The position numbers and the translations under genes were made by a program. Positions 10,893 to 22,009 of a stretch of 64,000 nucleotides of DNA are shown piece by piece. The notes under the pieces were generated by a model. It ran no database searches and had not been told where the DNA came from. It saw only the letters and a program-made list of their open reading frames with translations. Location: contig CP053166.1 of the NCBI GenBank assembly GCA_014607495.2, positions 10,186,455 to 10,250,454 on the forward strand, read 5' to 3'. Positions within the stretch are counted from its first letter, which is position 1. Every line of letters begins with the position of its first letter. This stretch comes from Carposina sasakii (Eukaryota > Arthropoda > Insecta > Lepidoptera > Carposinidae).

Positions 10893-11209
10893 GGGGGTCT
10901 ACTCTGAAATGCCGCTTTCGAATCTTTCGGTCCGACCGAAGCCCAACCGAATCGTAGCCTTTGACCCTACTACGAAATTGCTTCGGATTCATTCATTTGA
11001 GTTCATAACTCATTCGGAACCATAGAGAATAATTCACATTGACTAATATTATAAGCTTTCTATTATCTAGCCTTATACCTGTCAAATAGAGTTCGATCGG
11101 ACCGAATGAAAAAACGGCGCGACTGATCCGATTCGAAGGAAGTTCGTAGTAGGAAACACCTCGATATTCGGCCGATACTTCGTTTATCGTCACTTCAGAG
11201 TAGACCTCC
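10893..11209. mobile_element. Mi5 MITE, second copy
   Basis: Near-identical to the 5925-6241 copy, including CGAATCTTTCGGTCCGACCG, GCTTCGGATTCATTCAT, GTTCGATCGGACCGAATG and the ends GGTCTACTCTGAAATG / CACTTCAGAGTAGACC. The arms are inverted only at the ends. Confidence 0.8.
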
Positions 11210-11211
11210 TG

Positions 11212-11276
11212 CTTAGATTAATGATAGGTCTTCATTCTCCGCGGAGCGAAAGAGCGGAGCGAATTATTATTCTAAG
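11212..11276. repeat. Tiny palindromic repeat
   Basis: CTTAGATTAATGATAGGTCT pairs inverted with the end AATTATTATTCTAAG. A second copy is at 42058-42108. It abuts the Mi5 copy. Confidence 0.5.
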
Positions 11277-12164
11277 AGAATCTGTTACCTTGTTTCGGCA
11301 CGCGGACGGAGATACTGGCGTTCACTAGTATATGAGAAAATAAGTAGATTGAGTATAGTTACCTATTTAGATAATTGGTTGCCATATGTGTCTGTTAGCA
11401 TTTATCTTTTGAACGATTATCCATACAACAACGAAAACTTCAAACTTAGACCATAATTCCAATTGTTAAACTGGAAATACATTTCAGTTCATCAATAGGC
11501 TTAACATAATTGTAAATTCTTATGAGTAATGTTACTACATTAGTTTGCAAGCTTTTTGTTGTTTACAGAGTTAAAATAAATATCGTTATTGTTATAAAAA
11601 TACGAGAGTTATTTTTCAATGTCCATCTGTTCATTCGGCTACCACCGGACTCTGGATAAATCTCAGTTGGAATTTGAAGTTCGAATAGCCACATACTAAT
11701 TTTCAATGGTTGAGTGCGATAAAAGTTTGACTTAACGATTATGAGTAAAGACAAATAGTTTGATCAGTGCCAAGCTTACTATTACTCGTAGTCAAAATAA
11801 CTCAAAAATACTATTGCTTGACAGACGTTTCTAACTAATGGTAAGCTTAACTTCAGATCAAACAAATTGCCCTACAGTTTATGTGTAGCTTTCATTGAAT
11901 AATTTGCCCTAAATAATGTTACCCGTATTCATCTCTTTCAAGTTTAATCTCCTTGTTCCCAGGTCCGCACACACGATAGCTACCCCGTTATATCTCTTCC
12001 ATTACGCGAGGTCCAAGTAAGTGTCCCCTTTATTTGCTGAATAGTGAATGTTGAGCACTTAGGGTGCCCGGAGTGATGCGCGCTTCAACTAGAATTAGTG
12101 CTAGAGAATGTATAAGGAGTTTTGTGTATTCGAATTTTGGTTTTCTTTTACGTTATCCTTACAT
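11277..12164. other. No recognisable gene or repeat
   Basis: Single-copy sequence without an open frame worth naming. Confidence 0.4.
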
Positions 12165-12376
12165 ACATAAAGACACTTCTGTGTTCCCGAAATTGGGTAG
12201 CCAGAACTGTAAGGTCAAAAAAGAGATCCCATAGTCACGTTTAGCATATAATTATCAGTGACAAGTTGCTAGCTTATTGCTGTAAAGTGGCTGAGTTCTT
12301 TAGTTAACTCTTACGACATGCACGGAAGGAGATGCAGCTGATGTATTCTAGTGAAGCCGCGCATCAGTACAGGATT
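12165..12376 (-). mobile_element. RepA retroposon
   Basis: Reads CATACATAAAGAC, GTGTTCCCGAAATTGGGTAG, CCAGAACTGTAAGG, GAGATCCCATAGTCACGTTT, GTGACAAGTTGCTAGC, CTTACGACATGCACGGAAGG and GATGTATTCTAGTGAAGCC, RepA in reverse. A few internal bases are lost around the middle. Confidence 0.75.
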
Positions 12377-12639
12377 TTTGTGTACGAGTACTCTTATTAG
12401 AATATGGGTTTTAGTTTTCGGTATATGTGATGGTAGGTTATAATGACACTTATGCACTAGACGTATCATTTGTGCTATTATGTTAAGAAACTCAAGTGAT
12501 TTTCACAAGAAACATAAGAGATATTATAGAACTAAATTAACCTCCTCCTGTGGCCACTGCATTAGATTTTTGATGGACAGTCAAACGTTTTATATGTATT
12601 TTACTTGTTATAATTATGTTCACGCATGTGATGCGTGAG

Positions 12640-12745
12640 TTGGCTGCTGCGAGGTGAGAGGCGGGCACTGCTGCTGTCATCCCCGCCCGCCCCGCGGCCC
12701 CCGGGCTTCAATAACGTTCAAAGCCTTTACTAAGCGGACGTGCTG
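12640..12745. other. GC-rich island, function unknown
   Basis: A sharp GC-rich patch (GAGGCGGGCACTGCTGCTG, CCCCGCCCGCCCCGCGG, CCCCCGGGC) in AT-rich surroundings, single copy here. CTGCGAG|GTGAGAGG at 12650 is a plausible splice donor. No reading frame stands out. Confidence 0.35.
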
Positions 12746-12949
12746 TCCGCTCTAAATTTTTGTTAATTTATAAATATTTCGTAATCTTCAATAAACGTCT
12801 TTCAAGCAAGCAAGACTTCCTTATTTTGAGGTTCCAATCCGGAACAATTATCATCAAGCAATGTTTACAAAATTGTAATTGGACATTATGTCTTTGTTTG
12901 CAAGGGATCTACTTATTTATGGATTCAGCTATGTTTTATTTGATAAATA

Positions 12950-13304
12950 GATAGCGGTGATAGCCCAGTGGTTAAGACGTGCACCTTCCAAGCGGGCGGC
13001 GTAAGTTCGATCCCGGTTACGGGATTGACCAATGAATTTATTTCACGTACAGAATTTAATGTTGCAAAATTGTCACTTTGCTCGTGCCTCGGAAAGCACG
13101 TAAAACCGCCGGTCCTGCGCCTGATCTCTCTCCGGTCGTGTCGGCTTTCCGTTCCACCGGACTATGAGAGTAACGGAATAGAGAGTGCATCTGTGTTTGC
13201 GCACACACTTGTGCACTATAATATTTCCTGCGTACCTGACCAATCTCCGTAGAGATTGGTCGCCTTGGCCGAAATACGGTCGGAGATCATCATCAACATT
13301 CATC
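12950..13304 (+). mobile_element. SnT1 tRNA-derived SINE, intact, with TSD
   Basis: A complete 355 bp copy. The tRNA-like head has GCGGTGATAGCCCAGTGG (A box) and GTAAGTTCGATCCCGG (B box). The body runs through ATTTATTTCACGTACAGA, GCCTCGGAAAGCACGTAAAA, CCGGACTATGAGAGTAACGG and CAATCTCCGTAGAGATTGGT to an (ATC)n tail. Perfect 12 bp duplications ATTTGATAAATA flank it (12938-12949 and 13305-13316). Apparent open frames on both strands are incidental. Confidence 0.9.
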
Positions 13305-13316
13305 ATTTGATAAATA

Positions 13317-14395
13317 AGTTATTACAAAGTATCATAATTAATAAGTTCACAACAAGTCCATACCAAAGTAAGTAGGAACCAAGAAAACTGCAAGATCTCA
13401 TGATGTTAAAAGTTAACTACAACTTTAAAGTCCTCTCTCCGCTACTATCAAAATACTGCGAGCATTAAGTGCCGCACTCCAAATTAATTAATTCTAACTT
13501 ACTTCGCGTTTCTTAATCTGTCCCACAGAGTACTTGTGATGCAGTGGTCAAGGATTTTAAAATCGAGTTTGGTGGTTAAAGTTTGGTCCGTTGCTGTACC
13601 TTTTCTGTTTTTTACTAGACATAGGTAAAGTACCTTAAACTTTTGACATTGAGAAACTTTTTGTGTATTACAGCAAAGTTAACGTTCGGTATTTGTGGTG
13701 CGATTAATAATAAAAAATCTTTTATCCAAGTGACATGTGAGATTCATTTGAAAGTGAGAAAAAACCTATTTAACCAGAGTAAAAAACTTTTTAAAAGTTC
13801 TCATCGGAACATTTATTTAAAAAAATATTGAAAAAGTTTGCTTAATAGACCTCTGTGACACACCTAGTTTCGTGTTTCAAAAGAATTCAAATAATTTTAT
13901 TGTTACTTACCTATATTTTTAAGAGAATATCATCGCAGTTAAGAGCTTCAATGCTCTATTTAGTCATATACGAGTAAAATGTCAAAATAAGAGTACTACA
14001 TATTTATGTATTCAAATTTTACAAGTACGCCTTTTGTAATTTTTTTTCTTATTCTGTAATACTGTGCATATTTTTACTCTGTTGTCCGCTCATTACTGTT
14101 ATTTTGTGAATGTCAGCCTAGTCGGAGATATTTGAAACATTTCGCCGATGCAACGACTGAAGAATTACTGAATTTCACCCGAAACAAAATGAATTTATTT
14201 GTCGTTAGAATATTCTCACTCTCAATTCTCATTATTCTCACCAGGTATCGCTTGTGACTTTGCTCGCTGTTAAATATAAATATGATAATACGATTTTATA
14301 ACTACGACCACTACCTTAGGGCCGATTTTTCCAAATGCGGTCTGATGTAAAAATATTAAACATTACCTTTCACAGTGAAAAGGTTTTCTCTAAAA
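13317..14395. other. No recognisable gene or repeat
   Basis: AT-rich single-copy sequence. Confidence 0.4.
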
Positions 14396-14641
14396 CTTGA
14401 TGGACGCCCGCGACTTCGTCCGCGTGGAAATTGAATTGTAGCTTATATGACACGTTTGTCGGTTTACCAAACAGCATCTATTGATTACTTTCAACCAAGT
14501 AGGTATCTTCAATAAATTAAATTAATAGGATTTAAACTATCCATCTCTCAAGTTGGATCGATGTGGTGTGAAAAAATCGGTTAAGTGGTTTAGGAGCATT
14601 GAGGACAAACATTGTGACACGAGATTTATATATATTAAATA
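14396..14641 (-). mobile_element. Non-autonomous Helitron, short
   Basis: The plus strand opens with GATGGACGCCCGCGACTTCG TCCGCG, the reverse of the hairpin-bearing lepidopteran Helitron 3' end (its CTAG has decayed to TTGA). It closes with ATCGGTTAAGTGGTTTAGGA and a degenerate 5' end. The element is about 245 bp with no Rep/helicase coding. The superfamily call rests on the familiar terminal hairpin. Confidence 0.65.
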
Positions 14642-14754
14642 GAATCGATTAATATATGACTATACAGATATAAACACGGCACAAGTGTCATTTATCATTG
14701 TCCATTTATATATAATTATCCATATATAGATAGCCATAGCTCGTGATTAAACCG

Positions 14755-14921
14755 CGCCCCCTTATTACCTAACTAGCAAAAGCAAAGCGATAGCGAAAAT
14801 TGTACAAACATCGCTGATTGCTTGTCAAATTCGTCGAACTTTGACATTTCAAGGCGAATATTGTACAATTTTCGTTTTCGCTTTGCTTCGGCTTTGCTAT
14901 TGCTTTTACGTAATCAGGGGA
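14755..14921. mobile_element. Mi6 MITE
   Basis: Inverted ends CCCCCTTATTACCTAACTAG (diverged) and the reverse of TCCCCTGATTACGTAAAAGC. The arms continue through AGCAAAGCGATAGCGAAAAT, AATTGTACA. Relative of the copy at 26938-27136, with a different centre. Confidence 0.7.
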
Positions 14922-15099
14922 CCGATCGATTTGTAAGCTCCCTTCCCTGGTCATTACAGCAATATTGTTTTAGGCCAAACAAACATATCGGCTAGTTTCC
15001 GTTTAACTTGTCGTTTATTTATACTCTAGTTAGTTGCGGGTTCTAATGTTCGCGACTTTCAAGAACACGTGACCCATACTAATATACGCTGATTTGATA

Positions 15100-15240
15100 T
15101 GTATGTTTGTTTATCTTTAGTTATATAGTTATCTATGTATTTATATACCGTTGCTTAGTACCCACGACACAAGACCTTAGGGATCTTAATGTGGTACGAG
15201 GTTGTGTAGTGTGTGAATATTTATTTATTTATTATTATTA
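15100..15240 (+). mobile_element. SnT2 SINE, 3' part
   Basis: Contains ATCTATGTATTTATATACCG, TTGCTTAGTACCCACGACAC, AAGACCTTAGGGATCTTAAT and GTGTGAATATTTATTTATT. The tRNA-like head is missing (5' truncation). Confidence 0.75.
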
Positions 15241-15599
15241 TTATATCTTACTTAAGTATGTTATATTATATGTTACTCCTAGTTTTTTTTTGTTTTTCAA
15301 GTGTATGCATGTATGTATATTTATTTGGAAGGGCCAAAATGGGTTATCACATTTGAGCTAGAGGTATCATTCAATTCATCTTAGTCGTAAAGGTGATGGG
15401 TCTAAGTTTTTACGGATTCGTTTTTTTTTTCTTTAAATAAATGATTATTAAATCTTAGCTAAATTTAATCTTATTCAATGCAATACGAGTAATGTAATCT
15501 ACCTATATTTTGTAGTTGTTTTCGTCATCTTAGGTACTTCAAATTAAGATTTAATTTACGAGCATATAGTGGAAGAAAACCATTAACCTTTCTATAAAA

Positions 15600-16000
15600 C
15601 CCGGTATACACGTAGCATCAAACTAAAGGCTTAAAAGTTTTTCAATTGTCACATATTTCTTACTGATAAATTTTGATGCTGTCTTTCACTGTCACTGATT
15701 CTTGCCATAGTTTTCAAACATCAGATTGGCATTGTTTCAGCCATCACCTCACAGCTGTACCTACATCTGTCACAGTGTAACACGGTTCGTTACTGAGTAA
15801 ATGCTTTGATGCTATCTTTCACACACTGATTCATTGTATAGAGGGAAAGAGAGCTTGTAGATTTCACTAGAATACATCAGCTGCACATCAGATTCAGTTT
15901 CAGCCATCACTGATTACCCTCAACTGTACCAATACACTCTGAGGTCAATAACCGTTAAAATTACAAAGTGTAGCTAGAAGGGAATTAGAATTCGGTTGCG
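15600..16000. repeat. Degenerate local repeats related to the 16.2 kb palindrome
   Basis: TTTGATGCTGTCTTTCAC and TTTGATGCTATCTTTCAC (15672, 15807) and two CAGCCATCAC blocks mark an approximate duplication. TATAGAGGGAAAGAGAGC (15838) and TTCACTAGAATACATCAGCT are shared with the outer arms of the palindrome at 16232-16868. Confidence 0.5.
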
Positions 16001-16231
16001 TAAACCGCGTATCCTGTAGTAGAAAAGATTCTGGATAGTCCCTCTTGTCGCTCGTGCCATTATTAATTGTTATAGAAAGTATATAAACTTGACACCGCCA
16101 TAAGAATTGTTACGATCCCGGATTTACCAACGTCAGGACGTGTAATTTATGTTTTATTCCATGATTGAAACCTTCTATCTTAAATTGTGAAATTCTTACT
16201 TCATGTAAATGTCTCTGTCATTGTTATATTT

Positions 16232-16868
16232 GGAGAGGAAAGAGAGCGAAAGGATTTGTGTGAAAAATTGGTTTTCATTCGGAATTGGATTTGTATTATC
16301 TTTCACACGAATTCCGTCGGACTTTCACTCTCTATCCTGTGCTGATGCGGGTGCTTCACTAGAATACATCAGCTGCATCTCCTTCCGTGCATGTCGTAAG
16401 AGTCGACTAAGGAACTGAGGAATTCTAAGCGTAGCCATAGAGGAATAAGATGTCATAGAGTGCTAATGTCATACTAACTGTTTCGATGCACCATTAGACT
16501 TTTCGGTGCTTTACAATTCCTGTTCAAGTTACACTTAGATTATAGTAGTGTAATGTATAGTAATCTACTACATTACTAATGCATTGTAACGTATAGTAAT
16601 GCAATCTAAGTGTCATGGACTGGAATTGTGAGGCACCGAAAAGTCTAATGGTGCATCGAAACTGTTAGTATGACATTAGCACTCTATGACAGTCATCTTA
16701 TTCCTCTATGGCCACGCTTAGAATTCCCGAGTTCCTTAGTCGACTCTTACGACATGCATGGAAGCAGATATAACCCAGTGAAGCCCCGCATCAGCAGAGC
16801 ATAGAAAGATTTGTGTGAAAGATAAACATTTCAACTTTCACACAAATCTTTCGCTCTCTTTCCCTCTA
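16232..16868. mobile_element. Long near-palindrome built from RepA and Mi4
   Basis: Outer arms: GAGAGGAAAGAGAGCGAAAG through the RepA 5' end (CTTCACTAGAATACATCAGC, GCATGTCGTAAGAGTCGACT) on the left, and the same in reverse on the right up to CTTTCGCTCTCTTTCCCTCT. The centre is a Mi4 MITE (16436-16710), itself an inverted repeat. Near the right end GAAAGATTTGTGTGAAAG and its perfect reverse complement form a local hairpin (about 16806-16850). The RepA portion in both arms has the same internal deletion joining AACTCGGG to AATTCTAAGCGTGGC, so the arms share one origin. Confidence 0.75.
16436..16710. mobile_element. Mi4 MITE at the centre of the palindrome
   Basis: Ends CATAGAGGAATAAGATGTCA and its inverted counterpart (with a 4 bp AGTC insertion on the right). 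Arms continue TAGAGTGCTAATGTCATAC and GCACCATTAGACTTTTCGG. The flanks GCGTAGC and GCCACGC are inverted, not direct, so the usual target duplication cannot be read here. Confidence 0.75.
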
Positions 16869-16969
16869 TAAAATTACTATAAGTAAGATTTACATTAAAT
16901 AGTCTCTCATCCAATTTCCACGTAATTTCCTATTTTTTAAGCTATAAAACTTTGATCGTAACAATTTTT

Positions 16970-17105
16970 AATCTTATTCCTCTATGACATCTTATTCCTC
17001 TATGGCGTGGCTGTGGGTTGACCTTTATGATCCTGCAGTACTACTCGTAGCTATTCCAGTTCAAAAACATAGCTGTGTGTATTATGTATGTATGTATGTA
17101 AAATA
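16970..17105 (+). repeat. Mi4 end fragments and RepA 3' part
   Basis: CATCTTATTCCTCTATGG is joined to CGTGGCTGTGGGTTGACC, then TTATGATCCTGCAGTAC, ACATAGCTGTGTG and a (TATG)n tail at 17086-17100. A further TTTATTCCTCTATGACCG is at 17138. These look like the other half of the RepA copy whose 5' part lies in the palindrome. Confidence 0.6.
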
Positions 17106-17368
17106 TTACAAAGGGAAATGCTTCACCGAATCATTTATTCCTCTATGACCGCATCTATGCACTATTTGTACTGACTACGGTTCTCGTAGCAATGCTACGT
17201 TATCGTAGTAGTCTACGGATTTGTAGCAGATAAGCTGATTACTTACTACGAATTCGATTCATACGTTGATGTAAGGCTTTGAATATAGGAATCCAGAATA
17301 CAAAGAGGCTTTCAAGCGATTTTATATACAGTATTGGATTATTAATTTGAATGCCTCGACCCTATCTA

Positions 17369-17535
17369 TACAGGGTGTAACAAAAGGGGTATGTTAAGCG
17401 AAAAGCTATGTAAAACTAAAAAGGAACCTACCTACAAAATTTCAGACTCAAAATCACATATTTATTTATGCAGTTAGTATGGATAATTCCTAAACAACTC
17501 AGGAATGTTCATACCATCTTGAAAAATAAACTAGT
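17369..17535. mobile_element. Mi1 foldback element, left half
   Basis: TACAGGGTGTAACAAAAGGG, ATGTTAAGCGAAAAGCTATG, TTTCAGACTC and AACTCAGGAATGTTCATAC follow the left arm and centre of Mi1. The right arm is absent. Confidence 0.7.
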
Positions 17536-17837
17536 GATTATGTTCAAAGATATTTACTTTATTATTATGGTATTAACTCGCCTTTGTACTTATAAGGATT
17601 TGTGGTGTGATAAATAACTTTATCTATCTTTTTATATTAATTTACCGCATCCAATGATCGACCTTCTTGGCTCCACGTAAGCGATATTTAATTCACCGAA
17701 AAAGCCTAGTGCAGTTGTGAAATATTCATCGTTCTTGATTCTGTACTCCTGTAATTACGCCCTCGCCGGTCAGGTTGGATAAAAAATTTATTTAATCGAT
17801 TCCTTTTGGACGCCTTCAACGGTTTTAGTAGCTTTAA

Positions 17838-17997
17838 GACACATGACTCTATTATAGGTACCTTCTGTTTGTGTGTTTGTAATTGAACTCCTTCTAAATG
17901 TATGGACCGATTTTAGTAAAATGTAGATACACAATTCGGTCAACAGAACAAGTTTTTCTGCAGTCCACGCAGACTGAGTTGCGGGCGTCCACAAGTA
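17838..17997 (+). mobile_element. Helitron 3' end
   Basis: GTATGGACCGATTTTAGTAAAATG upstream context and the terminal GTCCACGCAGACTGAGTTG CGGGCGTCCACAAG are the usual lepidopteran Helitron 3' end, with CTAG decayed to AAGTAG. A Mi2 copy begins immediately afterwards. Confidence 0.6.
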
Positions 17998-18215
17998 GGT
18001 TGTTTTTTGATCGTCAACGTTCCCGAATACTACGAAATCTCCTTACTATCATGATAATTTTTCTCCATGGATCCATACCTGGGAAGTGTCTGGTTCTCAA
18101 GATATTAGGGTCCAAAAATTGTGTAAATAGACTGCGTTTTTTTTTTACAAAAGTGGGCACCTGGGTTTTTCATTGCCGCCCATAACCAAGGGTACGTACT
18201 CTATACATCAAATAA
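17998..18215. mobile_element. Mi2 MITE, internally deleted
   Basis: GATCGTCAACGTTCCCGAA, TCTCCATGG, CTGGGAAGTGTCTGGTTC and GGGTACGTACTCTATACATC are both ends of Mi2 joined with the middle missing. Compare the full copy at 24518-24896. Confidence 0.65.
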
Positions 18216-18356
18216 AGTAAGTTTGCGAGCATGTCCGCAATGTATGCGGACTTTTGTCAACAAAATTGGATATTTTAGCCATATGCGAGCACATCAGCGA
18301 CACCATCGGAGCTGAATGCAGTCGCCGTGGCGGAAGTCGGCCGGGCGCTATTATTA

Positions 18357-18643
18357 ATATTATTATAAGGTAACTTTATGCTAAAAAAAATCTGGGAAAC
18401 GATGTAATTTTTTTGAAATTTCTTAATCGGGCGAATTTTATAGTGTCCGGTGTTTATGCTAGTTTCATCATAGACAGATATTAATTATTTCCCGGGAAAT
18501 ATTCAGAAAAACGCAGTCTATTCGGACCCTAATATTTTGGAAACCAGACACTTCCCAGGTATGCTTCAATGGAGAAAAATGATCGTGATGATGAGGAGAT
18601 TCCGTAGTTTTCGGGAACGTTGACGACCAAAAATATGAAGTAT
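18357..18643. mobile_element. Mi2 MITE in the opposite orientation
   Basis: ACGATGTAATTTTTTTGAAA, ATAGTGTCCGGTGTTTATGC, CCAGACACTTCCCAGGTATG and GATGAGGAGATTCCGTAG, ending in CGTTGACGACCAAAAAT, are Mi2 in reverse. The outer left tip is lost. The 140 bp between this and the previous copy is CpG-richer (CAGTCGCCGTGGCGGAAGTC). Confidence 0.65.
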
Positions 18644-19719
18644 ACCTATATATATTTCTTTGGCATGCTCTGAGCCTAAACAGTTTATCGCATTTGAGCC
18701 TGAGAGATATCATTAGATTCGTTTAGTTGCGAGTGTGACACAGGGTAGGTAACATCAAAATTTTGATACAGTCGGATATTTTTTTAAAACAACTTGTTAT
18801 GAAACTAGCTTAACTTTTTTGTTGTCAAACCCTTAAGATTGTCAAAATATCTTCACAGTCTGATTTAATCCAACCCTATCATACGAGCTGAGCCATTTGC
18901 CGAAACTTCTTGGACTTTTGAACTTAATTATGAATGAAATATTAATTATGAAATATTAATTATAAAATATTATTATTCTAAACTATTCTAGAATTATAAC
19001 AATCTTCTTTAGTTTGACACGTTCACGAGATTAATTAAATGGTTCTGAAACTAATGTTTCTCGATAAATCACTGGAACCACATTTATTTTGTGTTGCAAA
19101 GTTAATTTCACCTCTAAAGTTTATTGCTATCAATTATATATAGGTATGAGAAGGTAAAAAGAGTTTAACTCGCACTCTAACTAATGACACTGTTTTGTAA
19201 TAGCTTCGGAAGCGTTTATTTAACCTATATATATGGAGATTTAAATAAAACAATGTTGAAGCAGGTTATTATCAACTTTGAATTAAGGAAAGCTTAGCTG
19301 AGTATATATCTATTATATGAACTTTTTGCATAAATAAATTAAAATAAACTTTCATATTACACAAAAACTTTTTTGTTTATATTTAGTATATTTCAGAAAC
19401 AATGCATTCAACATACAAAAATAAAATTGCTCATTTAGTTAGTCTCCCAAAAATGTATCAAATGATAACTACAAGGTTTGTTTCTTGTATATTTGTATGT
19501 AGGTAGGCATGGGTCGGATTTAGAGGTCCGGAGGCCGCGGGGCAACAAAGGAGCGTAGGTCCCCTTGCCCCAAATTATTTTCCAAATAAAATGAACAATT
19601 TTTTTCAGTCGACTTTTTCAATAAATAATTTATTGTGAAACCAAGTAGATTCTCTTAATATTTAACATAATTTAATTAAATCCATATATAATAATAGAAT
19701 AATAATAATAATAGAATAG
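18644..19719. other. No recognisable gene or repeat
   Basis: AT-rich single-copy sequence; a GC-richer word GGTCCGGAGGCCGCGGGGCA at 19524 is isolated. Confidence 0.4.
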
Positions 19720-19875
19720 AAACAACATAGTCCAAAATACGAACTGCGGTCACCAACCCGCCTGCCCAGCGTGGTGACTATGGGCAAATAACCACCATGG
19801 CAGTCTTGTGGCGTGCCCTCGGGGAGGCCTACGTCCAGCAGTGGACTGCAATAGGCTGATGATGATGATGATGAA
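19720..19875 (+). mobile_element. SnR SINE, 5'-truncated
   Basis: From CATAGTCCAAAATACGAACT through GTGGTGACTATGGGCAAAT to GTCCAGCAGTGGACTGCAAT and a (GATGAT)n tail. ATAGAA occurs on both sides and may be a short target duplication. Confidence 0.8.
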
Positions 19876-20134
19876 TAGAATCCAATAATCATGTATGTAC
19901 AAAGTACTGTAGGTAAAGGTAAAAGAGCCAAAAAAATAGGGAAAGATGTTTACTTGTTGAAATTTGAAAGATTTTTTTTCCGAAACCTCTATTGTGGGGG
20001 CTTTCGCCCCGGTTGCCCTCCTCTAAATCCCTGTAGATTGGACAGGTTCCCTATAGTAGACTATTTACTGCTATTTCGGTAAACACACCCCTTCTGTTAC
20101 ACTCTGTAGGTATAGCTTATAAGTTGTTATGTTA

Positions 20135-20365
20135 TAAATACTGCTTCTCTTCCCGGACATACTGTACAAGTCAGTAGAGGGACAAGAGGGTCTTGGTGTT
20201 TTGTAGGCGATGGGCTGACCACCCGTCACTACTAACCGAACTTGTACATCTCAACTACATCCTCAAAATTGGTCAGAAGTGGCACCATGTGATTCTATCG
20301 GCCCTTGGTGCTCTGCCTACCCTGTAAGAGATAAAGGCTTGGTTATATGTATGTTACAAATAAGC
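20135..20365 (+). mobile_element. RepB retroposon
   Basis: CTTCTCTTCCCGGACATACT, GTAGAGGGACAAGAGGGTCT, GGTCAGAAGTGGCACCATGT, GGTGCTCTGCCTACCC and ATATGTATG tail. It lacks about 45 bp of the 5' end seen at 44064 and 52140. A short Mi1 tip (TCTGTTACACTCTGTA, 20090-20107) lies just upstream. Confidence 0.8.
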
Positions 20366-20379
20366 TACGTATTTCGCAG

Positions 20380-20640
20380 TCGTGCGCTAGCAAAAAAAAA
20401 TATTGTGTGAACCACTTGAGACACGTCGAAATTTGGAGGGTACACCTTTTAATTGAGGTTGGAATAAGGTGAGAGTCGAGTGGCACGTTTTTGTGGCGTT
20501 ACCACGTCTTAAGGACTCAGCAAACAGAGAGCGTGATTAACGCGCGGTACGGTGTTAGCGTTTAATTTAATATCGTTCATAACGCTGCGTCAAAACGTCG
20601 CGTTTTGGCTCTGTTTCACAGGTGTAGCTTGGGCCCCAAT
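20380..20640. other. CpG-richer single-copy stretch
   Basis: Includes GCACGTTTTTGTGGCGTTACC, GATTAACGCGCGGTACGG and AACGTCGCGTTTTGGC. No open frame, splice context or repeat match. Confidence 0.3.
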
Positions 20641-20763
20641 TTTCACTATTTACTCGATATGCATAAAAAAATATTTGAACATACAAATATCCAAAAATCA
20701 AAATGGTGTACATTTGAATTGCTGATATTAATACTTTTGGTTAGGATTTAACTGCCAGTGCTA

Positions 20764-20940
20764 TACAGGATGTAACAAAAAGGGTATGTTAAGGGAAAAG
20801 CTACGTAAATAGCCCACTGTAGAGAACCTACCCACAAAATTTGTGACTCGAAATCACATGTTTATTTTTCCCGATAGTATGGAGAATTTTTAAACATCTC
20901 AGAAATTTTCATACAATCTTCAACATCAAAGGGTTTTAAA
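20764..20940. mobile_element. Mi1 foldback element, left half
   Basis: TACAGGATGTAACAAAAAGG, ATGTTAAGGGAAAAGCTACG, AATAGCCCACTGTAGAGAAC, GTGACTCGAAATCACATG and CATCTCAGAAATTTTCATAC follow Mi1. The right arm is missing. Confidence 0.7.
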
Positions 20941-22005
20941 AAGAAAAATATTTCATTTTGGGTAGGTAGTAGGTAGGGGTAAATAAGTCTCAAAAACAAT
21001 AATAACTTATAAATAACCATCCTTATAACGTCTACAATAAAGGGTTAGAATGGCTCTGAAATAGCTTTATAAACGTTTCCTTTGAGTCATATACTCGAGC
21101 TGCAATTGCAATTGACACGTGCAACAGTAGATATTTATCAGATTCCAAATGGGTTACAATCGTAGATTAGCAACTACTATCGCATTCACTTTCACTAAGG
21201 GACCAACTCCGAAATAGTGAAAAAAAAACCCAGCTGTTTCATACAATCTCGAATAATTACTGCACTGCACTGAAATGGCCCCACAGTGAAAGTTGTTTTT
21301 TTTACCTACCCAGTTTCGTGTCAAAAGCAAATCACTAATTTTGAAAACACCTTATATATGACTATTGATAATGATTTATTACTATTATTAAATTACATAT
21401 ATTAATATAAAATATACATAAATAAATAAATTATCTACTTATATGATATAATATGATAGATGATGAATATATATGACAATTTTGGGAACGCAGCCGTGTA
21501 GTGTATTAGGTATGTATGTAGGTACCATGTTTTAGTAAGATAGGAATTCTCCACTTTACGCGGACAAAGTCGCGGGAGGCTATTATATTTTATTTTGTAG
21601 TTAAATAGCCACTTCTATTAGATACATCGTCGATGGCGCTGACCAATCTAGGATGGAAGTAGACTAGATAGATACTATCGATTCAGTTCAGATTGGAGCT
21701 GACACAGCCAGAGATTGAATTCTATTCTCACAGAATGACGTCAGAATGTGTCGCTTCGAAAGAGGTTTGTGACAAGCTTGTCGGTTTAATTTTAGTAGTA
21801 GGTTTAAAATGCTTTACGCTTTAGTTTAAAGCGTTTGGAAGTAGTTATAAAACTTTGCATTGTTAACACATGGTAATAATAAACAGAATAGGCATGGGAC
21901 AACTTTACTCCTAGTTGTAGCGACTTTTGTATGGACCGGGTTTAATGTGGGAATAAGCTCGGACTAAGATAAAGGTTTTTTATTCTTATTTTTATTCTTT
22001 ACTAC
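20941..22005. other. Spacer with a Helitron remnant
   Basis: TTTACGCGGACAAAGTCGCGGGAG at 21556 is a decayed Helitron 3' hairpin (split here by my reading, not in the DNA). The rest is unassigned. Confidence 0.35.
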
Positions 22006-22009
22006 ACAT

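Noticed and set aside
12968..13306. Overlapping 94- and 77-codon frames
   Set aside because: Both lie inside the intact SnT1 SINE.
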